A stretch of 13,849 bases of DNA from an uncultured Clostridium sp. (GTDB lineage: Bacteria > Bacillota > Clostridia > Lachnospirales > Lachnospiraceae): positions 1-13,849 of the forward strand of contig CAMYAO010000031.1 of the NCBI GenBank assembly GCA_947253885.1. Reading direction: 5' to 3'. Both the position numbers and the translations under genes were made by a program. The notes beneath the pieces were generated by a model. The model did no database searches. It was not told where the DNA came from and was given only the letters and a program-made list of their open reading frames with translations. This document shows positions 6,200-13,802 of the stretch, piece after piece (position 1 is the first letter of the stretch; each line of letters opens with the position of its first letter).

Positions 6200-7417
6200 T
6201 TAAAAATCAACCTTCTTATCGTAGAAGCAACATTTAAGAAGTTCTTCCATTTCTTCCTGTGTAGGAATACGAGGATTAGAGCCTGTACATGCATCCGCAA
6301 TTGCATTTTTTGCAATCTCAGGAAGTCTCTCTAAAAATACCTCTTCCGGAACGAACCCGTTTTCAGTCGGATAACTATCCGCTCCATAGTGCTGAATACA
6401 CTGTGGAATATTTAACTTTTCATTCATTTCACGACAAAATGCAATCAAAGAGGCTACCTTTTCATCATCTGTATTTCCCTCTAAATGCATATAGTCTGCA
6501 ATAACACCGTAACGCTTCTTAGCAGTCTCATCCTTGGCATTAAACTCAATTACTTTCGGCAGATACATTGCATTAGCTGCACCATGAATAATATGTGCAC
6601 CATAATCGGCAAATGCGGCACCTGTTTTATGTGCCATAGAATGGACAATTCCCAATAATGCATTGGAAAATGCCTGACCTGCCAGACACTGTGCACTGTG
6701 CATTACATGACGTGCCGGCATCTTTTCATTATAAGAATCAATCAATGTTTTTTGTATTAATTCAATTGCATGAATTGCAAGCGGATCGGTAAATTCACTG
6801 TTGGCTGTTGAAACATAGGCTTCTACCGCATGTGTCAAAGCATCCATACCGGTATGTGCCACCAGTTTTTTAGGCATTGTCTCAGCCAATTCAGGATCTA
6901 CAATCGCCACATCAGGTGTGATCTCAAAATCAGCGATCGGATATTTGATACCCTTTTCATAATCTGTAATGATCGAAAACGCGGTTACCTCTGTAGCAGT
7001 TCCCGATGTAGAAGAAATCGCACAGAAATGTGCTTTCTTACGAAGCTCCGGTATTCCGAAAACCTTGCACATGTCTTCAAATGTACATTCCGGATATTCA
7101 TACTTGATCCACATTGCCTTTGCAGCATCAATAGGAGAACCTCCGCCGATTGCCACAATCCAATCCGGCTCAAACTCCAGCATTACCTGAGCTCCATTCA
7201 TAACTGTCTCTACAGATGGATCAGGCTCAATATTTTCAATAAGTTTTACTTCCATTCCGGCTTCTTCCAGATACGCTACCACTTTCTCTAAAAATCCGAA
7301 GCGCTTCATAGATCCGCCGCCAAGACAGACAACTGCTCTCTTACCTTTCAGTGTTTTTAATGCCTCAAGGGCTCCTTCCCCGTGATATAAATCTCTTGGT
7401 AATGTAAATCGCTGCAT
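6200..7417 (-). CDS. Iron-containing alcohol dehydrogenase
   Basis: Group III (Fe-type) NAD(P)H-dependent alcohol dehydrogenase, cytoplasmic, expected to reduce an aldehyde to an alcohol during fermentation. The 405-residue protein shows GGGSPIDAAKAMW (91-103, dinucleotide binding), SSTSGTATEVTAFSI (135-149), and metal ligands D192 and H196 in TGMDALTHAVEAYVS, H263 in VHSMAHKTGA, and H278 in IIHGAANAMYLP. The segment between the last two histidines has the longer ADYGAHIIHG form. Ribosome binding site GGAGGAA (7424-7430) precedes the ATG by 6 nt. It is a single-gene unit: promoter and inverted repeat upstream (7508-7549), terminator downstream. The true substrate (ethanol, butanol, lactaldehyde and others) cannot be told from the sequence. 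Confidence 0.94.
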   Translation of the reverse strand: MQRFTLPRDLYHGEGALEALKTLKGKRAVVCLGGGSMKRFGFLEKVVAYLEEAGMEVKLIENIEPDPSVETVMNGAQVMLEFEPDWIVAIGGGSPIDAAKAMWIKYEYPECTFEDMCKVFGIPELRKKAHFCAISSTSGTATEVTAFSIITDYEKGIKYPIADFEITPDVAIVDPELAETMPKKLVAHTGMDALTHAVEAYVSTANSEFTDPLAIHAIELIQKTLIDSYNEKMPARHVMHSAQCLAGQAFSNALLGIVHSMAHKTGAAFADYGAHIIHGAANAMYLPKVIEFNAKDETAKKRYGVIADYMHLEGNTDDEKVASLIAFCREMNEKLNIPQCIQHYGADSYPTENGFVPEEVFLERLPEIAKNAIADACTGSNPRIPTQEEMEELLKCCFYDKKVDF

Positions 7418-7455
7418 ACTTATTCCTCCTCATTGATACATTACTTATATGATAT

Positions 7456-7496
7456 GTAGTTTCTTATTCTTTATTAAGTTCCTTTTTAGAAACTAC
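7456..7496 (-). other. Hairpin in the alcohol dehydrogenase leader
   Basis: GTAGTTTCT (7456-7464) and AGAAACTAC (7488-7496) are exact inverted copies, with a 23-base loop. The stem lies between the candidate promoter and the ribosome binding site, so it would form in the mRNA leader. No T-run follows, so it is not a terminator; mRNA stability or control is possible. Confidence 0.4.
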
Positions 7497-7507
7497 TTCT
7501 CGTTAAA

Positions 7508-7536
7508 AAAATAACACTACTTTGCCCTATAGTCAA
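7508..7536 (-). promoter_or_regulatory. Candidate promoter of the alcohol dehydrogenase gene
   Basis: On the minus strand TTGACT (7536-7531) and TATTTT (7513-7508) are spaced 17 bp apart, about 90 bp before the start codon. The -35 is good and the -10 moderate. The -35 is inside the inverted repeat 7530-7549. Confidence 0.45.
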
Positions 7537-7549
7537 TACTATTTGACAA
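7530..7549 (-). promoter_or_regulatory. Inverted repeat over the adh -35, candidate operator
   Basis: Minus strand TTGTCAAATAGTATTGACTA: the outer seven bases TTGTCAA and TTGACTA are inverted copies with one mismatch, spacer 6. A repressor here would block the promoter. The redox regulator Rex commonly controls fermentative alcohol dehydrogenases and binds TTGTTAA-type halves, but the spacer here is 6 rather than 4 and the inner bases differ, so Rex is only a possibility. Confidence 0.35.
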
Positions 7550-7568
7550 TGTTTTCATTTATATACAG

Positions 7569-7616
7569 AAAAACTGTCTTCTTTGCAATATCTACTTTGC
7601 AAAGAAGACAGTTTTT
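7569..7616. terminator. Strong bidirectional terminator after the secreted-protein gene
   Basis: Perfect 20-bp stem (7569-7588 with 7597-7616) around an 8-base loop; core ACTGTCTTCTTTGCAA, with A and T runs at the base on both strands. It begins 10 bases past the stop of the minus-strand gene ending at 7627. Confidence 0.9.
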
Positions 7617-7626
7617 TCATACCGAA

Positions 7627-8445
7627 TTATTCCATCGGTAAATTACTCTTTTTCAATTCATCAGACAACTTCTGACGCTCTTTCTTAGAGAACATTCCCG
7701 CTCCGCTCAAGTTTTGGAAAGCCTCATACACCAGTGCCTTTTTCGGATTATAAACTCGAACCCATGCATTTGCTGACATCTCGCCGAAACGAACCGCATT
7801 CTTGCCTATAATCGGAATTTCTTTTTTCCTGTTATCGGTAATCGTAATCTCTCCTCCACTCATACCGGAAAAAAATTTCCCCTTTTTGAATCCCTTACTG
7901 TAAACCATTTCATGGAACGTCATTCCCGGTGCCGGAGTCTGCCCGTTTAATGTATAAACGATTGTGCTTCCTTTCGGTAAACTGTCACAGCCCATCAGGT
8001 ATAGGTTTGCCAGAAACTGCTTGCCCGAAAAATCTAACGGATCGGACAATCTGAGTGTCTCATATCCAGAGCGAAAGAAATGCATGGTAAATAAATACGA
8101 TTTCTTTTGAAATTCCAACTGTGATATACCGTCTTTCATTCCATCACTTCTGACCGCAGAAGTATATCCGCTGCAACGAAGCAGACTTTCTTTAAATTCT
8201 TTTCCCTTTTGAATTCGCACATCATTATACAGAACTCTACCTGTCAATTCATTTGAAACAATTGTATGTAATTTTCCTTTTTTACCGGTTTCCAGCGCAA
8301 AGAAACATCATATACTCCGGTCTTTACAGATGTAAAAGCGCTTCCCTTTACCTTTGGTGCTCCTGCATAGACAGGTGCCGTCATTGAGAGTGATACTGCA
8401 CTGACCAGTGCAATGACTCCGATTTTTTTATTCTTTTTCCTCCAT
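7627..8445 (-). pseudogene. Secreted protein gene split over two frames, possible -1 frameshift
   Basis: No family recognised. The upstream frame encodes a positive start, the hydrophobic signal peptide KKIGVIALVSAVSLSMTAPVYAG, and a short beta-rich stretch KTGVYDVSLRWKPVKK, ending at TGA (8244-8246). The second frame gives GKLHTIVSNELTGRVLYNDVR and runs 206 residues further to 7627, rich in beta-like, lysine- and glycine-containing sequence. The two join at the heptamer A AAA AAG (8283-8277) in the -1 frame, so the product would be continuous. The 5' end is also odd: in the signal-peptide frame there is no ATG after the symporter stop except by extending to 8516 inside the symporter gene; the nearest ATG (8445) is one base out of frame and would be in frame if one A were removed from the run near 8436-8440. 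Either a broken gene or a recoded one. It follows the symporter directly, so they are co-transcribed. Confidence 0.6.
8277..8283 (-). other. A AAA AAG slippery heptamer at the frame junction
   Basis: In the phase of the signal-peptide frame the bases read GTA AAA AAG, that is A AAA AAG, identical to the dnaX -1 frameshift site. A -1 slip leads into GGA AAA TTA and the 206-residue frame. I see no strong Shine-Dalgarno-like stimulator upstream and only a weak stem (CAATT/AATTG) downstream. A deletion of one A from a run of seven would look the same. Confidence 0.5.
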
Positions 8446-8460
8446 TTTCTTATATAAATC

Positions 8461-9693
8461 TTATAGTTTCCCTCTTTTTGCCGCTTTCCTGGCTTCTCTT
8501 CTTTGTTCCATCGCATTTACTACCATGGTACAGGAAGCATCTCCCGTAATATTTACAGTCGTACGTCCCATATCAAAAATACGGTCAATTCCGGCTACCA
8601 GAGCAATTCCCGCCACCGGTAATCCAACAGACTGTAACACCATTGCCAGCATAACCATACCCGCTCCCGGTACTCCTGCTGTGCCGATTGATGCCAAAGT
8701 TGCGGTTAATACAATCGTTATCATTTGACCGATTGTCAGATTTATTCCATAACAGGAAGCGATAAACACAGAACAAACTCCCTGATAAATTGCAGTTCCG
8801 TCCATATTAATCGTCGCTCCTAACGGAAGAACAAATGCAGAAATTTCCTTTGATGCTCCTAATTTCTGTGTACACTCCATATTTAAAGGCAACGTACCTA
8901 CTGAAGAAGCGGACGAAAACGCAAATAAAATTGCAGGCATCATTCCCTTAAAAAAGGTTAACGGAGAAATTCCCGCAAACGACTTTACTGCCATAGAATA
9001 TACAATAACCGCGTGTACTATATAACAGATATATGCAACCAGCAATACTTTTGCCAAAGAACCGATAATTGCCGGTCCGTTCTTTGCCACAACCGGACAC
9101 AATAAGCAAAACACACCGATTGGAGAGATTTTTAAAATCATCTCCATTACTTTCAGAAACACATCATTTACTACGTTAACTCCGCTCACCAGCTTCTGTG
9201 CCTTCTTCCCGATTGCAATAATTGCAAACCCTATAATCAGAGATGCCACAATTACCTGAAGCATATTGGATTCCGAAAACGGAGCAATAAAGTTGGATGG
9301 AAACATATTTACAATGGTATCCATAAAATTCACACTGGTTGATGTCTTAAAAGAAAGATTGGTCGTTTGTAAAGCCGGAAAAATTCCTTTGAAAAGGTTT
9401 GCAAAAAACATACCGATCGTAACTGCAAATGCTGTAGTACAAATATAGTATAAAATAGTTTTTCCACCGATAGATCCAACTTTTTTAATATCCTGCAGCG
9501 AAATAACACCACCCATAATGGAGAAAAACACCAATGGTCCGACGACCCATTTGATCAGATTTAAATAAATCGTTCCAAACGGATTGATATAATGTGTTGC
9601 AATGGATGCGTGATCCGCTAATAAGGCTCCCACAAGAATCGCCAATACGAGAGCAATAAAAATTTGACTTGTTAATGATATTTTTTTCTTCAT
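8461..9693 (-). CDS. Dicarboxylate/amino acid:cation symporter (DAACS family)
   Basis: Secondary transporter of the glutamate/aspartate and C4-dicarboxylate family, driven by Na+ or H+, in the membrane. Starting at 9693 it has 410 residues, the usual size. Features: eight or so transmembrane segments; the HP1 serine-rich tip FSSASSVGTLP (259-269); NMDGTAIYQG (296-305); HP2 SIGTAGVPGAG; and DMGRTTVNITGDAS (374-387), with the aspartate, arginine and asparagine that bind substrate and cation. In glutamate transporters the arginine after DRxxDMxRT selects the side-chain carboxylate. I prefer 9693 over the ATG at 9711 because GGGAG lies 9 nt upstream of it. A long leader with a micro-ORF and a terminator precedes it (9750-9945), suggesting attenuation. 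Exact substrate is not readable. Confidence 0.9.
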   Translation of the reverse strand: MKKKISLTSQIFIALVLAILVGALLADHASIATHYINPFGTIYLNLIKWVVGPLVFFSIMGGVISLQDIKKVGSIGGKTILYYICTTAFAVTIGMFFANLFKGIFPALQTTNLSFKTSTSVNFMDTIVNMFPSNFIAPFSESNMLQVIVASLIIGFAIIAIGKKAQKLVSGVNVVNDVFLKVMEMILKISPIGVFCLLCPVVAKNGPAIIGSLAKVLLVAYICYIVHAVIVYSMAVKSFAGISPLTFFKGMMPAILFAFSSASSVGTLPLNMECTQKLGASKEISAFVLPLGATINMDGTAIYQGVCSVFIASCYGINLTIGQMITIVLTATLASIGTAGVPGAGMVMLAMVLQSVGLPVAGIALVAGIDRIFDMGRTTVNITGDASCTMVVNAMEQRREARKAAKRGKL

Positions 9694-9749
9694 TCCCTTG
9701 TTCTCCCACATATACTACCGGAGTCTGCCTCCTATAGATCTTAATAAGC

Positions 9750-9830
9750 TTAAAAAGAATGCCGTTTCCGGCATTCAACGTACCGAGCACATGTTGCAAC
9801 AGCAGCTATTTTCATTGCGCATAAGTACAT
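9750..9830 (-). CDS. 26-codon micro-ORF in the symporter leader
   Basis: AUG at 9830, preceded at 6-7 nt by GAGG (9837-9840), opens a frame of 26 codons ending UAA at 9752-9750. The peptide begins MYLCAMKIAAVATCARY and ends in VECRKRHSF; it has three cysteines and a basic tail. Its last codons run through the terminator 9752-9776 and its stop lies in the T-run, so a ribosome translating it would cover the hairpin. It could be a leader peptide or a small protein. The start, spacing and overlap are seen; translation is inferred. Confidence 0.5.
   Translation of the reverse strand: MYLCAMKIAAVATCARYVECRKRHSF
9752..9776 (-). terminator. Terminator in the symporter leader (attenuator candidate)
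   Basis: Minus strand GAATGCCG GAAA CGGCATTC: an 8-bp G+C-containing stem closed by a GAAA (GNRA) tetraloop, then TTTTT. It sits 60 bases before the symporter ATG, after the candidate promoter, and no other promoter is clear between it and the gene. That places a terminator inside the leader transcript. Confidence 0.75.
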
Positions 9831-9870
9831 ATCATTCCTCATAGAAAAATGCATTGTTTTTTTAAATAAA

Positions 9871-9945
9871 AAAACCTGTATTCCACAGACAGCAGACACC
9901 CATTTTCATCTTAATGGATATCATACTATCTTGTATACAGGTTTT
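9871..9945 (-). terminator. Long-loop terminator-like hairpin upstream of the symporter promoter
   Basis: AAAACCTGTAT (minus strand, 9945-9935) pairs with ATACAGGTTTT (9881-9871) over a 53-base loop, followed by T through 9868. It could end the transcript from the small membrane gene (stop at 10023). Because the left arm overlaps the spacer of the promoter 9920-9949, transcripts starting there would lack it and read on. The long loop makes function uncertain. Confidence 0.35.
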
Positions 9946-9949
9946 GCAA
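9920..9949 (-). promoter_or_regulatory. Candidate promoter of the symporter operon
   Basis: TTGCAA (9949-9944) and TATGAT (9925-9920) spaced 18 bp on the minus strand. A start near 9913 would give a leader of about 220 nt that contains the micro-ORF and the terminator. Confidence 0.45.
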
Positions 9950-10022
9950 GCTTTTTACTGCCGATCAGGTATAAAATCACCATGCAGTAAATATATTTAT
10001 CCTATTTTTACTATAAAAGCAA

Positions 10023-10244
10023 CTAGTTGTGATGAAACGCAAAGCCAAAGATACCGATCAGTATCAACAGTAAAAGCCAACCTCCGGACAATAAGCCCGT
10101 GATCAGTAATATCACAAACAAAGCCGGACAAAACAGGAATAATCCGACACCAAACAGAACTTTAAATAATCCCCATGTAAATGCCACTGCCAATCGAAGA
10201 ATACCAATAAAAATAAAAATTCCTGCAATTGTTAATAAAATCAT
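10023..10244 (-). CDS. Small membrane protein, unknown function
   Basis: I do not recognise a family. The 73-residue product is almost entirely hydrophobic, with two or three membrane segments: ILLTIAGIFIFIGILRLAV, FKVLFGVGLFLFCPALFVILLITGLL and WLLLLILIGIFGFAF, ending HHN. There is no signal for cleavage and few charged residues. It is likely a real gene: GGGAGGG lies just before the ATG and a good sigma-A promoter (10281-10308) precedes it, immediately after thiT. It stands alone, so the context does not suggest a function. Confidence 0.7.
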   Translation of the reverse strand: MILLTIAGIFIFIGILRLAVAFTWGLFKVLFGVGLFLFCPALFVILLITGLLSGGWLLLLILIGIFGFAFHHN

Positions 10245-10280
10245 CCTGATCCCTCCCTTTCCTCGGAGATTTGAAAACTA

Positions 10281-10308
10281 ATTATACCTTTGTTTCAATA
10301 AAAGTCAA
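10281..10308 (-). promoter_or_regulatory. Promoter of the small membrane protein gene
   Basis: TTGACT (10308-10303), 16-bp spacer, and a perfect TATAAT (10286-10281) on the minus strand, 37 bp before the ATG. It is among the best promoter matches in the window. Confidence 0.75.
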
Positions 10309-10319
10309 TAAATTTTTTA

Positions 10320-10979
10320 TTAAGAAACTGCAATATTTTTAATTCGGACCAGTGCATTTCGCACAGGAGGAATGCTGATAACCACGATGGTGATTACTCC
10401 CTCCGCAAAAATATAACTTGCATTGTAGGCAAGGGAATACGGCAACGGCTTCCACCCCCACTGTGCATAGCTTCCAAAAAAGATCACTCCGGACAGCGTA
10501 GCAAACAGATAGCGTCCGATAATCCCCAACAGATAGCCCTTAATCAAACCATGCTTTGCATTGGAAAAGAGCCCTGAAAGACCGAGTGCCCCAAACGCAA
10601 TCGGATAATCGATCAAAAGCTGTGGTAGACTTAAAATATAAGGCTCTGCTATCAATTGTAACAACCCGTAAGCAATCGCTGCCACAAGTCCGACACGAAG
10701 TCCGAACCAGTATCCGATCAACACGACAAAAAACATAGACAGAAACGTAATACTGCCTCCGGTCGGCAAAGTAAATACTTTTATAAAAGATAAAACAAAC
10801 GCCAGTGCAATCCCGACCGCGGAAAATGTAAGCTGTTTTACGCTGACCTTTCGTTCTCCTTTTGTTCTGGTTGCGATCATAAGCAGGATTACCAACAAAA
10901 TAATTGCTATTATCGTATAACTTGCCATTGTCATACGATAGCTACCATCTGATAAACGGCTGAAAAATAGATGATGCAT
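10320..10979 (-). CDS. thiT: Thiamine-specific S component of an ECF transporter
   Basis: Membrane protein that captures thiamine and, with the shared ECF module (EcfA1/A2/T, not in this window), brings it into the cell. The start at 10979 is preceded by GAGGGAGAG, whereas the longer frame to 11210 runs back into secA with no site. This gives 219 residues, about 35 more than L. lactis ThiT because of an extra N-terminal helix (21-38). ThiT features include AEPYILSLPQLLIDYPIAFGALGLSGLF (E112 region), GRYLFATLSGVIFFGSYAQWGW (W174, W176) and LPYSLAYNASYI with the substrate-contacting Tyr and Asn. Only about 34 nt separate it from the terminator after secA and no TPP riboswitch fits there, unusual for this gene. 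Confidence 0.9.
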   Translation of the reverse strand: MHHLFFSRLSDGSYRMTMASYTIIAIILLVILLMIATRTKGERKVSVKQLTFSAVGIALAFVLSFIKVFTLPTGGSITFLSMFFVVLIGYWFGLRVGLVAAIAYGLLQLIAEPYILSLPQLLIDYPIAFGALGLSGLFSNAKHGLIKGYLLGIIGRYLFATLSGVIFFGSYAQWGWKPLPYSLAYNASYIFAEGVITIVVISIPPVRNALVRIKNIAVS

Positions 10980-11012
10980 TCTCTCCCTCTTTTCTTTCTC
11001 TACACTTAATGT

Positions 11013-11047
11013 AAAAAATATGGTCTGAAAACAATCTCCAGACCATA
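11013..11047 (-). terminator. Intrinsic terminator after secA
   Basis: Minus strand TATGGTCTG (11047-11039) pairs with CAGACCATA (11027-11019), 9 bp, 11-base loop, then six T (11018-11013). It lies 5 bases past the secA stop and directly before thiT, so thiT needs read-through or a promoter overlapping this hairpin. Confidence 0.85.
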
Positions 11048-11052
11048 CTCTT

Positions 11053-13629
11053 TTATTTATTTTTACCGCAGCATTGTTTATATTTTTTACCGCTTCCGCA
11101 TGGACATGGATCATTCGGGTAGATTTTCTTTTCTTCTCGAACCACCGGTCTGTCCGGTATACTCTCGTCTTCTGCACGATTGGTGCCGGTCGGTTTTGCA
11201 ACCTCCTCACGCTCTACATTTTGTTCCATGCGAACATGGAACAACAGACGAACAGTTTCCTCTTCGATATTGGCGACCATGTCCTCAAACATATCATATC
11301 CCGCCATCTTATATTCTACCAGAGGATCTCTCTGTCCGTATGCCTGAAGTCCGATTCCCTCTCTTAGAATTTCCATGTCATCAATATGATCCATCCATTT
11401 ACGATCAATAGATTTTAACAGGATTACTCGTTCTAATTCACGAATCATCTCTGGTTCTTCAAACTCTGCCTCTTTTGCTTCATAGAGCTTTACTGCTCTC
11501 TCTTTAAGAAGATGTTTCAACTCACTGATATTCTTCATCGTGGCAACATCTTCTTTTGCGATTACCTCCATCGGAACGATTGGAAGCAACTCTTCATTTA
11601 ACTGTCCTAAATTCCAGTCGCTTACCTTTGAGTCTGAACCAAGTACGTCGTCCACACAACCTTCCACACGATCTGTGATCATTTTATAGATGGCATTTCT
11701 CATGCTTTCCCCATCTAACACACGACGACGCTCATCATAAATAACCTCTCGCTGGTCATTCATAACCTGATCATAATCATTCAGATTTTTACGAATACCG
11801 AAGTTGTTTCCCTCAATCTTCTTTTGTGCTTTCTCAATCGCATTAGTCAGCATCTTATGCTCAATCTGTTCTCCCTCCGGAACACCGAGAGCATTGAACA
11901 TGGTAACCAATTTTTCAGAACCGAAGAGACGCATCAGATCATCTTCCAAAGAGATATAGAATCGGGATACACCCGGATCTCCCTGTCTTCCGGAACGTCC
12001 ACGAAGCTGATTATCAATACGACGGGACTCATGTCGCTCCGTACCGATCACCTTCAGACCTCCGGCTGCCTTTGCCTTTTCATCCAGCTTGATATCCGTT
12101 CCTCGACCGGCCATATTGGTCGCAATGGTAACGGCACCGTGCTGACCTGCATCCGCCACAATCTGAGCCTCCTGCTCATGAAACTTTGCATTTAGAACAT
12201 TGTGCGGAATTCCCGCATTGCTGAGCAGATGACTTAATAATTCTGAAGTGTCAATATTAATTGTACCGACCAATACCGGCTGTCCGTTTCTGTGAGCCTC
12301 TATAATATCATTAACTACTGCTTTATATTTTTCCGCTTTTGTTTTATAGACGGCATCCTGAAGATCTTTACGGGCAATCGGACGGTTGGTAGGAATCTCG
12401 ATTACATCCATGTTATAGATGTCACGGAATTCCTTCTCTTCTGTTAATGCGGTACCGGTCATACCGGCCTTTTTTGCATATTTATTAAAGAAACTCTGGA
12501 AGGTAATTGTTGCAAGCGTCTTACTCTCACGCTTTACCTTTACGTGTTCCTTTGCTTCGATTGCCTGATGAAGTCCGTCTGAATAACGACGTCCCGGCAT
12601 AATACGACCGGTAAATTCATCTACAATTAAGATTTCATTATCTTTTACAACATAGTCCTGATCTTTATGCATCAGAGAATGTGCACGAAGTGCCAATGTG
12701 ATATTATGCTGTATCTCAATATTCTCCGGATCTGCAAGATTTTCCAGATTGAAGAAATTCTCAACCTTCTTAACACCTTCCTGTGTCAGATTGACTACCT
12801 TGTCCTTTTCATTTACAACGTAGTCACCGGTCTCTTCCTGCTCAATTCCCATGATTGCGTCCATCTTGGAAAATTCTTTATTTACCGAACCCTTTTCCAT
12901 CTGGCGCGCCAGAATATCACAGGCCTCATACAGCTTGGTAGACTTTCCGCTTTGTCCTGAAATGATAAGAGGAGTACGTGCCTCATCGATCAATACGGAG
13001 TCCACCTCATCGATAATAGCAAAATTCAACTCTCTTTGTACCAGCTGCTCTTTATAAATTACCATATTGTCTCTCAGATAATCGAAACCGATCTCATTAT
13101 TTGTTACATAGGTAATATCACAGCCATAAGCCTCTCGCCGTTCGTCACTTTCCATATCGTTTAAAATAACGCCTACAGTCAGACCGAGCCACTCATGAAC
13201 CCGTCCCATCCACTCAGCATCACGCTTTGCCAGATAATCATTTACCGTGACGATATGTACACCTTTTCCTTCCAGTGCATTCAGATAAGCCGGTGCAGTG
13301 GAAACCAATGTCTTACCTTCACCTGTTTTCATCTCTGAAATACGACCCTGATGAAGCACAATTCCACCCAACAGCTGAACAGGGAAATGCTCCATTCCAA
13401 GTACACGCTTAGATGCTTCTCGAATGACTGCAAATGCTTCCGGTAAAATGTCATCCAAACTTTCTCCCTGCGCTAAACGATCCTTGAATTCCGGAGTCTT
13501 TGCCTGCAACTCCTCATCCGACAGTGCCTGCATGGTTGACTGCAACCCTAAAATCTTATTCAAAATAGGCTTGATACGACGTACTTCATGAGAACTATGA
13601 GTACCAAATACTTTTTCAAATGCTTTCAT
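11053..13629 (-). CDS. secA: Preprotein translocase motor subunit SecA
   Basis: ATPase that pushes unfolded preproteins through the SecYEG channel at the cytoplasmic membrane; essential. The 858 residues cover the whole protein: Walker A MKTGEGKTL (100-108), DEAD-like IIDEVDSVLIDEARTPLIISG (205-225), the preprotein cross-linking domain, motif region TNMAGRGTDIKL and RQGDPGVSRFYISLED in NBD2, the helical scaffold/wing domain, and the C-terminal zinc finger CPCGSGKKYKQCC (C842, C844, C853, C854). The zinc tail, which binds SecB or phospholipid in other bacteria, is intact. AGGAG precedes the ATG at 13629 by 7 nt. No second secA is in the window. Its own promoter lies at 13703-13730 and a terminator follows. 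Confidence 0.97.
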   Translation of the reverse strand: MKAFEKVFGTHSSHEVRRIKPILNKILGLQSTMQALSDEELQAKTPEFKDRLAQGESLDDILPEAFAVIREASKRVLGMEHFPVQLLGGIVLHQGRISEMKTGEGKTLVSTAPAYLNALEGKGVHIVTVNDYLAKRDAEWMGRVHEWLGLTVGVILNDMESDERREAYGCDITYVTNNEIGFDYLRDNMVIYKEQLVQRELNFAIIDEVDSVLIDEARTPLIISGQSGKSTKLYEACDILARQMEKGSVNKEFSKMDAIMGIEQEETGDYVVNEKDKVVNLTQEGVKKVENFFNLENLADPENIEIQHNITLALRAHSLMHKDQDYVVKDNEILIVDEFTGRIMPGRRYSDGLHQAIEAKEHVKVKRESKTLATITFQSFFNKYAKKAGMTGTALTEEKEFRDIYNMDVIEIPTNRPIARKDLQDAVYKTKAEKYKAVVNDIIEAHRNGQPVLVGTINIDTSELLSHLLSNAGIPHNVLNAKFHEQEAQIVADAGQHGAVTIATNMAGRGTDIKLDEKAKAAGGLKVIGTERHESRRIDNQLRGRSGRQGDPGVSRFYISLEDDLMRLFGSEKLVTMFNALGVPEGEQIEHKMLTNAIEKAQKKIEGNNFGIRKNLNDYDQVMNDQREVIYDERRRVLDGESMRNAIYKMITDRVEGCVDDVLGSDSKVSDWNLGQLNEELLPIVPMEVIAKEDVATMKNISELKHLLKERAVKLYEAKEAEFEEPEMIRELERVILLKSIDRKWMDHIDDMEILREGIGLQAYGQRDPLVEYKMAGYDMFEDMVANIEEETVRLLFHVRMEQNVEREEVAKPTGTNRAEDESIPDRPVVREEKKIYPNDPCPCGSGKKYKQCCGKNK

Positions 13630-13702
13630 AAATATTCTCCTGACTCTAAGTTAATAGCGGATTTAAAAGCGAAAACTCTAAAAACCCACTTTAACAATAA
13701 TG

Positions 13703-13730
13703 AGTCTATTCTAACATTATTTAAAGTCAA
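13703..13730 (-). promoter_or_regulatory. Candidate secA promoter
   Basis: TTGACT (13730-13725) and TAGACT (13708-13703) on the minus strand, 16 bp apart, 74 bp before the ATG. The -35 is good, the -10 weak. The remaining genomic stretch up to 13802 shows no gene. Confidence 0.4.
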
Positions 13731-13802
13731 AAACAAACAATAAAGATGGAACTTATTATGAACAAACCGTAACGTATCCGTCCCTAACTCATACCATAAT
13801 TA

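Noticed and set aside
6830..7291. 153-codon plus-strand frame opposite the alcohol dehydrogenase
   Set aside because: Antisense shadow with no initiation signal.
10980..11210. Longer thiT start at 11210
   Set aside because: It overlaps the secA 3' end and its terminator; the extra residues are not membrane-like, and the start at 10979 has a strong ribosome binding site.
1..13802. CRISPR array, phage genes, toxin-antitoxin, tRNA or rRNA
   Set aside because: No spaced direct repeats, no recognisable RNA gene cores and no matching proteins in either strand.
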